From positions 620,001-684,000 of the forward strand of contig CAWIHB010000004.1 in assembly GCA_963835775.1 (NCBI GenBank): a stretch of DNA of 64,000 nucleotides, read 5' to 3'. A model generated the notes under the pieces. That model made no database searches and was not told the DNA's origin. It saw only the letters and a list, made by a program, of their open reading frames with translations. Shown here in pieces: positions 1 to 10,914 of the stretch. A program made the position numbers and the translations under genes. The first letter of the stretch is position 1. Every line of letters starts with the position of its first letter. This DNA comes from Palsa-504 sp963835775. Its GTDB lineage: Bacteria > Actinomycetota > Actinomycetes > Streptosporangiales > Streptosporangiaceae.

Positions 1-573
1 TGACCGCCGGGTACAGGCGGACCCGCTGCTGGGTGGCGGTGGTCGCGCCGTCGGAGTAGAACTTGCACTCCCTTACCTGCTGCAGCGAGGCGTCCACGTG
101 GCTGACCGCCTCGTGGTCGAGCAGGGCCTGGCTCCAGGCGGTCAGCAGCGCTACCTTGTCCGCGACGCTGATCGTGAACGGATCGGTCTGATAGGCCGAA
201 ACCCAGGTCACGTCGCCGTGGGCCGGTCGGGGGCGAGCTCGATGGGCTCGGTGTTCATAGCCGCCGCCACCTGGGCCACCTCCACGGCCTGCCGGGCCGC
301 CAGCGCCGCCGCGTCCGCGGTCAGGTCCACGGCCGAGGCGAAGCCCCAGGTGCCGTCCACGATCACCCGCACCGCCAGGCCCAGGTCGTCGGTGTCGAAC
401 AGGGTCTGCGGGGTGCCGTCGGACAGGCCGATGTGCTGGCCCTTGATCCGTTCGGCACGGAAGTCGGCGTGCTGGGCACCGAGCGCCTCGGCTTGGGCGA
501 GGGCCGCATCCGCCAGGTCCCGCAGCGGCAGCGCGGTGAACTCTGGATCCATCTTCGATGCGTGATCATCCAC
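1..573 (-). pseudogene. tldD: TldD/PmbA-family metallopeptidase, N-terminal part, frameshifted
   Basis: The gene runs leftward off the window. Residues 1-121 read as the N-terminal domain of a TldD/PmbA-type protease (ADFRAERIKGQHIGLSDG, then AVRVIVDGTWGFASA). The frame then hits a stop at about 208. One base over, the frame continues as GDVTWVSAYQTDPFTISVAD and stays open to base 1 (ending VRLYPAV), as expected for the family. The shift sits in a short G run at 220-222, where one G appears to be missing on the plus strand. TldD/E-type proteins are zinc proteases that trim or degrade peptides; the HExxxH site would lie outside the window. The start is GTG at 573 or ATG at 552. Whether the frameshift is real or a sequencing error cannot be told here. 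Confidence 0.75.
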
Positions 574-643
574 GCGGCGTGAGTTTATCTCACTGCTCCC
601 GAACGGCTGCGGTACCCTCTACAGGCCAACCAGAGAGGTAAGC
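574..643. promoter_or_regulatory. Divergent promoter region, tldD / fabG
   Basis: This 70-bp gap lies between divergent genes. On the minus strand TAAACT (582-587) fits a TAnnnT -10 box about 8 nt before the GTG at 573, which would make a leaderless tldD transcript. On the plus strand TACCCT (613-618) could be the fabG -10, followed by an AGAGAGG ribosome-binding site just before the GTG at 644. No convincing -35 boxes are seen. Confidence 0.35.
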
Positions 644-1348
644 GTGGGTCGTTCGGTGCTGGTAACGGGCGGGAACCGGGGTATCGGGCTGGCCATCGCC
701 CGGCGGCTGGCCGCGGGCGGGGACAGCGTCACGGTGACCTCGCGCTCCGGCGACCCGGTGGCCGGGCTCGCGGTGGTCCGCTGCGACGTGCAGGACTCGG
801 CCAGCGTCGATGCGGCGTTCGGGGCGGTGGAGCAGGGCCAGGGCCCGGTCGAGGTGCTGGTGGCCAACGCGGGCGTGACCCGGGACCAGCTGCTGGCGCT
901 GATGAAGGAAGAGGACTTCGCCGCGGTGCTCGATACCAACCTGACCGGTGCGTACCGGGTGGCCAAGCGGGCGGTGCGCGGCATGATGCGGATGCGCAGC
1001 GGGCGGCTCATCTTCATCTCCTCCGTGGTCGGCCTGTACGGCTCGGCCGGCCAGGCCAACTACGCCGCCTCGAAGGCCGGGCTGGTCGGCCTGGCCCGGT
1101 CCCTGGCCCGTGAGCTCGGGTCCCGCGGCATCACCGCCAACGTGATCGCCCCGGGCTTCGTGGACAGCGACATGACGGCCGTCCTGGCCGAGGACAGGAA
1201 GGCGGCCATCCTGGCCGCGGTCCCGCTGGCCAGGTTCGCCTCGGCCGGCGAGGTGGCGGGCCTGGTGGCCTTCCTGGCCGGCCCCGACGCCGCCTATATC
1301 ACCGGCGCCGTGATCCCGGTCGACGGCGGCCTGGGCATGGGACACTAA
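644..1348 (+). CDS. fabG: 3-oxoacyl-ACP reductase FabG (MabA-like)
   Basis: This short-chain dehydrogenase performs the NADPH-dependent reduction of 3-oxoacyl-ACP in type II fatty-acid elongation. The 234 residues show the Rossmann motif TGGNRGIG (8-15), the NAG motif (75-77), Asn99, and the catalytic Ser127, Tyr140 and Lys144 (QANYAASKAG). The C-terminus GAVIPVDGGLGMGH is typical of actinobacterial FabG/MabA. GTG at 644 follows AGAGAGG. The next gene is an InhA-type enoyl reductase, the same pair as mabA-inhA in mycobacteria, so the two probably act in one elongation cycle and share a transcript. A G-tract repeat separates them. Confidence 0.93.
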   Translation: MGRSVLVTGGNRGIGLAIARRLAAGGDSVTVTSRSGDPVAGLAVVRCDVQDSASVDAAFGAVEQGQGPVEVLVANAGVTRDQLLALMKEEDFAAVLDTNLTGAYRVAKRAVRGMMRMRSGRLIFISSVVGLYGSAGQANYAASKAGLVGLARSLARELGSRGITANVIAPGFVDSDMTAVLAEDRKAAILAAVPLARFASAGEVAGLVAFLAGPDAAYITGAVIPVDGGLGMGH

Positions 1349-1369
1349 GGTCCGAGAGAAGCCCGCCCA

Positions 1370-1465
1370 GCCCCAGGCGCCCCCGGAGGGGGCCCGAGGG
1401 GGTCTGGGGGGAACGGCTTCCCCCCAGGAGCAGGGGGGGTCTGGGGGGGATATTCCCCCCGAGGG
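1370..1465 (+). repeat. G-tract hairpin repeat, copy a
   Basis: This gap between fabG and the enoyl reductase holds runs of five to seven G, each followed by complementary C runs. The pattern is GGGGGTCTGGGGGG, a short spacer, CCCCCC, repeated twice, preceded by GCCCCCGGAGGGGGCCC. The layout is almost the same as copy b at 10812-10900, and related copies lie at 12277-12376, 15015-15093 and 39471-39500. It can fold into strong hairpins, and the G strand has G-quadruplex potential. It may attenuate transcription between the two genes. Confidence 0.8.
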
Positions 1466-1473
1466 AGCACAGC

Positions 1474-2241
1474 ATGGGAATCTTGGACGGCAAGCGGATC
1501 CTGGTCACCGGGGTCATCACGGACGCCTCGATCGCTTTCCACGTGGCCCGGGTGGCCCAGCAGGAGGGCGCGACGGTGGTGCTGACCGGGTTCGGCAGGC
1601 TCAGCCTGGTGGAGCGGATCGCCAAGCGGCTGCCCTCGCCGCCGCCGGTCCTCGAGCTGGACGTGACCAGCGACGATCAGCTGGCCTCCCTGGCCGGCCG
1701 GGTTTCCGAGCATGTCGGCGGGCTGGACGGCGTGCTGCACGCGATCGCGTTCGCCAACCCCGAGCAGGCGCTGGGCGGGAACTTCCTGCACACCGGGTGG
1801 GCTGACGTGGCCACGGCGCTGCAGGTCTCCATGTACTCGCTGAAGGCGGTCACGATGGCGGCGCTGCCGCTGATGGGCGGCGGCGGATCGGTGGTGGGCC
1901 TGGACTTCGACGCCAGCGTGGCCTGGCCGGGCTACGACTGGATGGGCGTGGCCAAGGCCGGGCTCGAGTCGTGCGCGCGCTACCTGGCCCGCGACCTCGG
2001 CGCCCGGGGGGTCCGGGTCAACCTGGTGGCCGCCGGGCCGCTGCGCACCATGGCCGCCAAGTCGATCCCCGGCTTCGACCGGTTCGAGGGCGTGTGGGAC
2101 GACCGGGCCCCGCTCGGCTGGGACATCACCGAGCCCGAGCCGGTCGCGCGGGCCTGCGTGGCGCTGCTTTCCGACTGGTTCCCCGCCACCACAGGCGAGA
2201 TCGTGCACGTCGACGGCGGCGTGCACGCGATGGGGGCTTGA
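1474..2241 (+). CDS. inhA: Enoyl-ACP reductase, InhA/FabI type
   Basis: This enzyme catalyses the NADH-dependent reduction of trans-2-enoyl-ACP, the last step of each type II fatty-acid elongation round. The 255 residues match the divergent SDR layout of InhA/FabI. The N-terminus GKRILVTGVITDASIAFHVA carries the characteristic GxxxxxSIA nucleotide-binding loop. Catalytic Tyr154 and Lys161 have the Y-x6-K spacing of this family (YDWMGVAK). HVDGGVHAMGA closes the protein. The ATG at 1474 follows GAGGGAG. The stop overlaps the purU start by one base (TGATG), implying translational coupling. The neighbouring fabG supports the assignment; InhA and FabI cannot be separated firmly by eye. Confidence 0.92.
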   Translation: MGILDGKRILVTGVITDASIAFHVARVAQQEGATVVLTGFGRLSLVERIAKRLPSPPPVLELDVTSDDQLASLAGRVSEHVGGLDGVLHAIAFANPEQALGGNFLHTGWADVATALQVSMYSLKAVTMAALPLMGGGGSVVGLDFDASVAWPGYDWMGVAKAGLESCARYLARDLGARGVRVNLVAAGPLRTMAAKSIPGFDRFEGVWDDRAPLGWDITEPEPVARACVALLSDWFPATTGEIVHVDGGVHAMGA

Positions 2242-3131
2242 TGCGCGAGTACGTCCTGACCCTGTCCTGCCCGGACCGGACCGGAATCGTGCACGCGGTC
2301 GCGGCCTACCTGCTGCGGGCCGGCTGCAACGTGCTGGACAGCCAGCAGTTCGGGGACCGGACCGCCGACGGGCCCAAGGGGTCCGAGGGGGCGGGCCGGT
2401 TCTTCATGCGGGTGCACGTCGAGACGGTGACCGGCGCGCCCGCTACCTATGACTCCCTGCACGCGGGATTCGCCGCGGTGGCGGCCGAGTTCGGCATGGA
2501 CTGGGAACTGCACGACACCGCCATCCAGCCCCGTGTGCTGATCATGGTGTCCAAGGCCGGCCACTGCCTGAACGACCTGCTCTACCGGCGCGCGGCCGAA
2601 TCACTGCGCATCGACGTCCCCCTGGTCATCGGCAATCACCCCGACCTGGCCCCGCTCGCGGCCGCGCACGGCGTCGCGTTCGAACACGTGCCGGCCGATC
2701 CGGCCGACCCGATGTCGGGGCCGCGGTCCGAGGGCCGCCTGCTGGACCTGGTCGCCGAGCTGGACATCGACTTCGTGGTCCTGGCCAGGTACATGCGCAT
2801 CCTGTCCCCTGAGCTGTGCGCCAAGCTGGCCGGCCGGATCATCAACATTCATCATTCCTTCCTGCCCAGCTTCAAGGGCGCGCGGCCCTATCATCAAGCC
2901 CATGCGCACGGCGTGAAGCTCATTGGCGCGACCGCGCACTACGTCACCGCCAACCTGGACGAGGGCCCGATCATCGAGCAGGAGGTGGCCCGGGTCGATC
3001 ACACCAGCAGCCCGGAAGGCCTCGCGGCCATCGGCCGCGACGCCGAGCGGGTCGCGCTGGCCCGGGCCGTGCGCTGGCACGCCGAGCACCGCGTCCTGCT
3101 GCATGGCCGCCGTACCGTGATCTTCAGGTGA
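2241..3131 (+). CDS. purU: Formyltetrahydrofolate deformylase PurU
   Basis: PurU hydrolyses 10-formyl-THF to formate and THF, balancing one-carbon pools for purine synthesis. The 296-residue protein has an N-terminal ACT domain (about 1-85; YVLTLSCPDRTGIVHAVAAY) and a formyltransferase-fold C-terminal domain (about 95-296). The latter shows IINIHHSFLPSFKGARPYHQ, with the catalytic Asn-His, followed by GVKLIGATAHYVT and LDEGPIIEQE with the conserved Asp. ATG at 2241 overlaps the preceding stop; longer upstream reading of this frame runs inside the enoyl reductase gene and was not used. Length and motifs are normal. Confidence 0.95.
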   Translation: MREYVLTLSCPDRTGIVHAVAAYLLRAGCNVLDSQQFGDRTADGPKGSEGAGRFFMRVHVETVTGAPATYDSLHAGFAAVAAEFGMDWELHDTAIQPRVLIMVSKAGHCLNDLLYRRAAESLRIDVPLVIGNHPDLAPLAAAHGVAFEHVPADPADPMSGPRSEGRLLDLVAELDIDFVVLARYMRILSPELCAKLAGRIINIHHSFLPSFKGARPYHQAHAHGVKLIGATAHYVTANLDEGPIIEQEVARVDHTSSPEGLAAIGRDAERVALARAVRWHAEHRVLLHGRRTVIFR

Positions 3132-3760
3132 GGGCCGGGCGGCCCGCCGGAGATGACTATTGACGCCCAGTGACAGCGTGCCGACCTGGTGATACCCGGA
3201 GTCACCGTTGTTCTACTCATCGTTAAACGGTTACGCTCAGTAGTCACTGGCGGGGGCATAACGCGGGCGGTTCCGGAAAGTGTCACGGGGGCCCGGGCTC
3301 GCTGACGTTCTTGGCGATGCCGGCGACCGTCGGCGAAGATTCTGCGGCGGGACGGCCCCTTCACGGCAAGCCTTCGCGCCTCAGGTGTACTGTGTACCCG
3401 TTGGTACGAGAGTTAACAGATATGTCCAATTCCGGAAATGTCGGGATGGTAGGCGACCATGGCCCGACGCTGCTCCCAGGGGATTGATGGCAAGTTGTGA
3501 CTTTTTTGCCGAGAGATCGATGCAATATGGAACTTACGCTTCCGCTAACTCATAACACCGGTAACTGAACCGGCGTCGGCCCGCCATGGGCCGGCCCGGA
3601 TGTGCCGGGGAGACGGGCCGTACCGCTTTTGGGGGAACTGCGACCCAGTGCCCCGTGACGGTGGCGGAGCGGATCACCGGCGACCTGCGAGAAAGAAGGG
3701 CGACACTCTGATGACCCCAGGACGGACAACAGGCGCGAACAGCGTAAGGAGGGAGGGGCG
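3132..3760. promoter_or_regulatory. Long leader and promoter region of peptide importer 1
   Basis: These 629 bases without a convincing gene are less GC-rich than the flanks. They hold a perfect 5-bp inverted repeat GTACC-CGTT-GGTAC (3394-3407) that could be an operator, AT-rich stretches near 3420-3440 and 3490-3550, and an AAGGAGGGA ribosome-binding site just before the ATG at 3761. A 91-codon open frame at 3280-3555 has no recognisable domain or ribosome-binding site and was not accepted. No known riboswitch was recognised. Confidence 0.4.
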
Positions 3761-5657
3761 ATGACTGTGTTCGGTAAGAAGCAGTTCGCCGGGCTGGCCC
3801 TGGCGGTTGCGGGCATCACGGCCCTCGCCGCCTGCAGCAGCAGCGGCAGCAGCAGCGCCAGCCCGACCTCAAGCGCCTCCCCCGGAGAGACGACCCAGCC
3901 GGGCTCTATCGGCGCGATCCCGGCCGCGGGCACCCCCTCAGGGACGGCCAGTTCCATCACGTTCGGGTACCTGGCGGCTGACGCGCCCAACTGGATCATG
4001 CCGGTCATCCCGGGTGCGCAAAACTCGGTCTACAACGTCTTCGTGTTCGAGTGGCAGCTGTGGCGGCCGACCTGGTTCACGCCTCAAGGCTCCACCCCGA
4101 CGGTCGACCAGCCACTGAGCGTGGCCAATCCGCCCGTGTGGTCGAACGGCGACAAGACGGTGTTCGATCACGCTGAAGCCGTGGAAGTGGTCCAACGGCC
4201 AGACGCTCGGCTCCAAGGACCTCGAGTTCACGGTCGATGAGATCAGGGCCGCGGTCAAGGAATCCCCGGCCGACTGGGCGGCCTACGTGCCCGGCTACTT
4301 CCCGGACACGATCACCACCATGTCGACGCCGAACGCTCAGACGCTGGTGATCAACATGTCCAAGCCGGTCAACCCGACCTGGCTGGAAGAAGACATCCTC
4401 GACGTCCCGGTCATGCCGGCGGCCGCGTGGGCCAAGGCTTCCGCGAGCGGGCCGATCCTGGACTACACTCAGCCGGCGAACGCGAAGAAGATCTTCGACT
4501 TCCTCACCGCGCAGTCCAAGTCGGTGTCCACCTACGCCACCAACCCGCTCTGGCAGGTCGTTGACGGGCCGTACAAGCTGACTGCCTTCAACGCCACCAC
4601 CGGCTCGTTCACCATGGTGCCGAACCCCGACTACAGCGGCCCGCACGCGAGCCCCCAGTCCAGCTTCGTCGGGGTCCCGTTCACCTCCGACGCGGCCACG
4701 TTCAACGCCATCAAGAGCGGGTCGGTCGATGTCGCCGCCCTGCCGCCTGAGGACAACCCGGAGATCTCCACGCTGAAGAGCACCGGCTACAACTACTACG
4801 GCCTGCCGGCCTTCGGCGACTACTTCGCGGCCTACAACTTCAAGGATACGACGGGCGATTTCAACAACATCGCCAGCCAGCTGTACTTCCGCCAGGCCAT
4901 GCAGCACCTGGAAGACCAGGATGGCCAGATCAAGGCCTTCCTCAACGGGAACGGCGACCCGCTCTACGGTCCGATCGGGGCCTACCCGGAGAGCCCGTTC
5001 CTGCCCGCCGACGCTAAGACGAACCCCTACCCGTTCAGCGTCTCCACCGCGACCAGCCTGCTGAGTTCGCACGGCTGGACCGTCACCCCGAACGGCACCG
5101 ACACCTGCGCGAAGGCGGGCACGGCCTCGAGTGAGTGCGGGGCCGGCATCCCGGCGGGCACCAAGCTGTCGTTCAACCTGATCTACAACGCCGCCTCGCC
5201 GATCACTCAGGAAGTCGAGGACCTGGCCTCCAACGCGAAGGCAGCCGGCATCACGATCAACCTGTCGGCCAGCAACTTCAACTTCATCATTAACAACTAC
5301 ACCGACCCCGGATCCCCGGCCAACGTCAACAAGTGGGCCATGATGGACTTCGGCGGGGAGAGCATATCCACCTACCCCACCACGTTCGGGCTGTTCAACA
5401 CCGGCGGGTCCGCGCAGCTGGGCGACTACAGCAACCCGACCGCGGACGCGCTGATCAACGCCTCCATCAGCAGCACTAACCCGGCCGCGGTCACGGACGA
5501 GCTGTCGTTCCTGAGCTCGAACCTGCCGGTGCTGTGGCAGCCGTTGCGGGACCACGTCTACGTCTGGAAGACGAACGTCTCGGCGACCACGCCGCAGGCG
5601 TTCGAGAACCTGACCCAGTACGACCCCACACCGGAATTCTGGTACATAACCAAGTAG
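3761..5657 (+). pseudogene. Dpp/Opp-type peptide-binding lipoprotein, one frameshift
   Basis: This is the extracellular solute-binding protein (SBP family 5) of peptide importer 1. A lipoprotein signal ends in LAAC with Cys25, followed by a Ser-rich linker. The body has family-5 features: SNGDKTV, LKPWKWSNGQTLGSKDLEF, and later EDLASNAKAAGITINLS. The frame shifts once at 4163-4164, where one extra T appears (gtgttcg instead of gtgtcg). Upstream the protein ends falsely at 4240; downstream the frame is clean to the stop at 5657. With the base removed a full-length protein of about 630 residues results. ATG at 3761 has a strong Shine-Dalgarno. Because two adjacent genes show the same kind of lesion, a consensus error and real decay are both possible. 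Confidence 0.85.
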
Positions 5658-5675
5658 CGGCAGTACGCGTCACCT

Positions 5676-5724
5676 GCTGGACTGGCCTGTCTCCCGGTGA
5701 TAAACCGGGAGACAGGCCACCAGC
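5676..5724 (+). terminator. Intercistronic hairpin after the binding-protein gene
   Basis: A 14-bp perfect stem, GGCCTGTCTCCCGG / CCGGGAGACAGGCC (5684-5697 with 5705-5718), encloses the 7-base loop TGATAAA. GCTGG / CCAGC pairing (5676-5680 with 5720-5724) extends it past a small bulge. No T run follows, so it is more likely a partial attenuator or an mRNA-stabilising element that raises binding-protein levels over the permeases. Confidence 0.7.
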
Positions 5725-5745
5725 CCGGAAGGAAGGATCCCACCG

Positions 5746-6696
5746 GTGAGCGCTTACCTGCTGCGCCGGATCGGGACGTCCATCATCGTCCTGCTCGGCA
5801 TCTCCATCTTCATGTACCTGCTGCTGCACGCGGTCTTCCCCTCGCCGGCCAAGATCGCGCTGGGCCTCAAGGCCACCCCCGCCTCGATCGCCGCCTATAA
5901 CAAGGCGCACGGGTACGACCGCCCGGTGATCGATCAGTACCTGAGCTACATGAACGGCCTGCTGGTCCACGGCAACCTGGGCTACTCCTGGCCGAGAACC
6001 AGAACGTGTCCGCCCTGTTCGCGGAGCGCCTGGCCCGCAGCATCTACCTGTCCGGCATCTCGCTGCTGCTAGCCATCCTGATCGCCTTGCCGCTGGGCAT
6101 CTTCCAGGCGGTAAAGCGGAACACGCTCGGCGACAACGTGGCCACCAGCGCCGCGTTCATCCTGTACTCGATGCCGTCGTTCTTCCTCGGGCTCATCCTC
6201 ATCCAGATCTTCGCGCTCTCGTTCCCCATCCTGGGCTTCGAGGCCAGCCAGTCGACCTCGATCTGGGCCGTGATCGGCGACTGGCACGACATGCTCCTGC
6301 CCGTCCTGACCCTGACGCTGCTCACCGTGGCCAACTTCTCCCGGTATATGCGGTCATCGTCGATTGACGTGCTCGCCCAGGACTACATCAAGGTGGCGCG
6401 GGCCAAGGGCCTGCCCGAGCGCCTGGTCCTGACGCGGCACATGGTGCGGAACGCGTCCCTGCCGATGGTCACCCTGATCGGGCTGTTCCTACCCGCCCTG
6501 CTGGCCGGGAACCTGATCATCGAGACCCTGTTCAACTACCAGGGCCTGGGGCTGCTGTTCTTCGAACAGCCTGGGCAAGGAGGATTACCCGGTGCTGCTG
6601 GCTTATACGCTGCTCGGTGCCGTCTTCGTGGTCCTGGGCAACTTCGTCGCGGATATCGCGCTGACCGTCGCGGATCCGCGTATCCGGCTGGCCTGA
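5746..6696 (+). pseudogene. DppB-type ABC permease with two compensating frameshifts
   Basis: This is the first membrane subunit of peptide importer 1. The protein starts YLLRRIGTSIIVLLGIS and has six expected transmembrane segments. The binding-protein-dependent permease signature DYIKVARAKGLPERLVL contacts the ATPase. The frame leaves phase at 5990-5991 (one G missing; GNLGYSW should continue AENQNVSALFAERL) and returns at 6564 (one G too many; LLFF should continue NSLGKEDYPVLLAYTLLG). The restored frame ends ADPRIRLA at the stop 6694-6696. So 5991-6564 is read one base out, framed by a -1 and a +1 change. GTG at 5746 is the natural start. The sequence otherwise looks fully conserved, which favours sequencing error or very recent damage. 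Confidence 0.85.
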
Positions 6697-6720
6697 CCGG
6701 CCGGCGGCAAGGAGGCAATC

Positions 6721-7644
6721 GTGGCAGCAGGAAGGCAGGCGTCGCTCCCGCCGCTCGACACGACCCGTGCCCCCGAGGGCGGCGAGCTCGGCGCGGTTCA
6801 GAGCGGGTGGCGGCTGGCGCTGCGCGAGTTCGTGCGGAACAGGCTGGCCGTCGCCGGCGTCGGCATCCTGCTGTTCTTCGTGGTTTTCTGTTTCCTGGGG
6901 CCGTTCTTCTACCACGCGAACCTGCTGGACGTGAACCTGATCAACGCGCATGACCCGCCGGGCGCCGGTCATCCGCTCGGCGCGGACGTCAACGGCTTCG
7001 ACGTTCTCGGCGAGCTGATGAAGGGCGGCCAGGCCGCGCTGGAGATCGGTTTCTTCGCCGCGTTCGTCGCGATTACCATCGGCGCGCTGGTCGGCGCGGT
7101 GGCCGGGCTGGCCGGCGGGATCGCCGACACCGTGCTGATGCGCGTGGTCGACATATTCCTGTCAATTCCGTTCCTGTTCGTAGTGCTCATCCTGGCCGCC
7201 AGGTACGGCGCGTCGGTGCTGTCCCTGTCCCTGGTCATCGGCGGGTTCTCCTGGCAGGTGCCGGCCCGGCTGGTGCGCGGCGAGGTGCTCACGATCAGGG
7301 AACGCGATTTCGTCCTGGCCGCGCGCACCGCGGGCACCCGCAGCTGGCGGCTGATCCGCAAGCACCTGCTGCCGAACTCGATCGGCGTGATGGTCGTCAA
7401 CGTGACCTTCCAGGTCGCCGACGCGATCCTCGCGGTCTCCTACGTGGGCTTCCTCGGCTTCGGCCTGCACTACCCCAACCTGGACTGGGGTGACATGATC
7501 TCCGACGGCGTCGGGTACATGCAGGACGGCTACTGGTGGCTGATCTACCCGGTCGGCATCTGCATCGTGCTGACCGTGATGGCCCTCAACTTCATCGGCG
7601 ACGCGCTCCGCGACTCCCTGGACGTGCGGCTGCGGCGGCGTTAA
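6721..7644 (+). CDS. DppC-type ABC permease, importer 1
   Basis: This is the second inner-membrane subunit of the peptide importer. The 307 residues include a cytoplasmic N-terminal stretch, the OppC-like N-terminal segment (WRLALREFVRNRLAVAGVGI), and about six transmembrane helices. The EAA-type loop (RERDFVLAARTAGTRSWRLI followed by RKHLLPN) docks onto the ATPase. It ends ALRDSLDVRLRRR. GTG at 6721 follows AAGGAGG (6709-6715), 24 bp after the restored stop of the upstream permease. It is intact, unlike its two upstream partners. Confidence 0.93.
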   Translation: MAAGRQASLPPLDTTRAPEGGELGAVQSGWRLALREFVRNRLAVAGVGILLFFVVFCFLGPFFYHANLLDVNLINAHDPPGAGHPLGADVNGFDVLGELMKGGQAALEIGFFAAFVAITIGALVGAVAGLAGGIADTVLMRVVDIFLSIPFLFVVLILAARYGASVLSLSLVIGGFSWQVPARLVRGEVLTIRERDFVLAARTAGTRSWRLIRKHLLPNSIGVMVVNVTFQVADAILAVSYVGFLGFGLHYPNLDWGDMISDGVGYMQDGYWWLIYPVGICIVLTVMALNFIGDALRDSLDVRLRRR

Positions 7645-7705
7645 GGCGCGTCTGAAGTCGGGTACCACGCTTGAACAGCCATCGCAACGAGAGGTAACGG
7701 CCCCC

Positions 7706-9982
<2,277 letters not shown>

Positions 9983-10063
9983 GCGGCGCTGCGCCCGTGC
10001 CTGATGCGCATGGTGCCGGAGAGCCCGGCGGGACCGGTGAAGGCAGATATCCGCGGCTTTCCC

Positions 10064-10092
10064 TTGCCCGGAACGCAGTTGATGCCGATACT
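10064..10092 (+). promoter_or_regulatory. Putative promoter for a leaderless FHA-gene transcript
   Basis: TTGCCC (10064-10069), a 17-bp spacer, and GATACT (10087-10092) lie six bases before the ATG at 10099. Transcription would begin at or next to the start codon. No Shine-Dalgarno is seen there, which fits a leaderless mRNA, common in actinomycetes. Confidence 0.45.
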
Positions 10093-10098
10093 CCATTC

Positions 10099-10914
10099 AT
10101 GGGAGGGTCGCCGGCGGACACGCCCGCAACGCCCGAGTATCTCCGCGCCTCGGACGCGGAGCGCGACCATGCCATCAGCGAGCTCCGGCAGGAGTTCATC
10201 GACGGGCGCCTGTCGCACGAGACCTTCATGATCCGCATGCAGGACGCCCTGAGCGCACGGCACCGCGGCCAGCTGACGGGCCTGTTCAACGACCTCCCGC
10301 CGCGCCGGGCCCGCCCCCGGGAGCTGCTGGCCCGCATGCGGGCCGCCTTCCGCTGGTGGGACCGCGACGAGGGGGCCGCTCCGGCCGCCCACTGGACCCG
10401 GGGCAGCAACCAGCCCCAGGTAGCTGCCGGCCTGCCGGGACCCGATGGGATCCCCGGCCCCGGCGGGTGGCCGCAGGTGTTCCCGCCGCCCCGGCCGCCG
10501 CAGCCCGATCCCGCTCCCTCGGGACCGCCGCAGCCGCTGTTCTTCCCGCCGGGCGCCGGCACCGCCTTCACCATCGGCCGGACCCAGGACTGCGACCTGC
10601 GCATCGCCGACCTTTCTGTATCCAGGCTGCACGCTCAGCTGTCGCGCGGCGAGGACGGCTGGCTGCTTTCCGACCTGGGCTCCCACAACGGCACCCGGGT
10701 AAACGGCTGGCGGGTCCGCGAGCCGGTGCCGCTGCGGACCGGTGACCTAGTCCAGTTCGGCTCCGCCACCTTCGTAGTCCAGGGCCCCGGCCCAGCGGGC
10801 CGAGAAGATGAGAGCCCCCGGAAGGGGGCCCAGGGGGGGTACGGGGGGACGGGCAGTCCCCCCCGTGAGTGGGGGTCCGGGGGGCCCTGCCCCCCGGTAA
10901 GTTGTAGAGCGTGA
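10099..10914 (+). CDS. DUF1707 and FHA domain protein
   Basis: The N-terminal DUF1707 segment (about 15-65; LRASDAERDHAISELRQEFI) is an actinobacterial domain of unclear role, often at the start of membrane or regulatory proteins. A Pro/Gly-rich linker leads to a C-terminal FHA domain (about 155-225; FTIGRTQDCDLRIADLSVSR, then SDLGSHNGTRVNG), which binds phosphothreonine peptides. It probably works with a Ser/Thr kinase encoded elsewhere. The last 38 or so residues are translated from a G-tract repeat and are Gly/Pro-rich without a fold. ATG at 10099 was chosen because DUF1707 begins shortly after and a promoter abuts it; upstream the frame runs into the ATPase gene. The stop overlaps the next start (GTGA). 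Confidence 0.82.
   Translation: MGGSPADTPATPEYLRASDAERDHAISELRQEFIDGRLSHETFMIRMQDALSARHRGQLTGLFNDLPPRRARPRELLARMRAAFRWWDRDEGAAPAAHWTRGSNQPQVAAGLPGPDGIPGPGGWPQVFPPPRPPQPDPAPSGPPQPLFFPPGAGTAFTIGRTQDCDLRIADLSVSRLHAQLSRGEDGWLLSDLGSHNGTRVNGWRVREPVPLRTGDLVQFGSATFVVQGPGPAGREDESPRKGAQGGYGGTGSPPREWGSGGPCPPVSCRA
10812..10900 (+). repeat. G-tract hairpin repeat, copy b
   Basis: The sequence starts GCCCCCGGAAGGGGGCCC, then GGGGGGGTACGGGGGG, a spacer, and C runs, then a second G/C block. It matches copy a in order and spacing. It lies wholly inside the 3' end of the FHA gene, so it is translated as that protein's tail, and its end is 10 bp before the next gene's GTG. Confidence 0.8.

Noticed and set aside
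3280..3555. Possible 91-residue protein upstream of importer 1
   Set aside because: No ribosome-binding site, no family, and base composition and codon use unlike the neighbouring genes.
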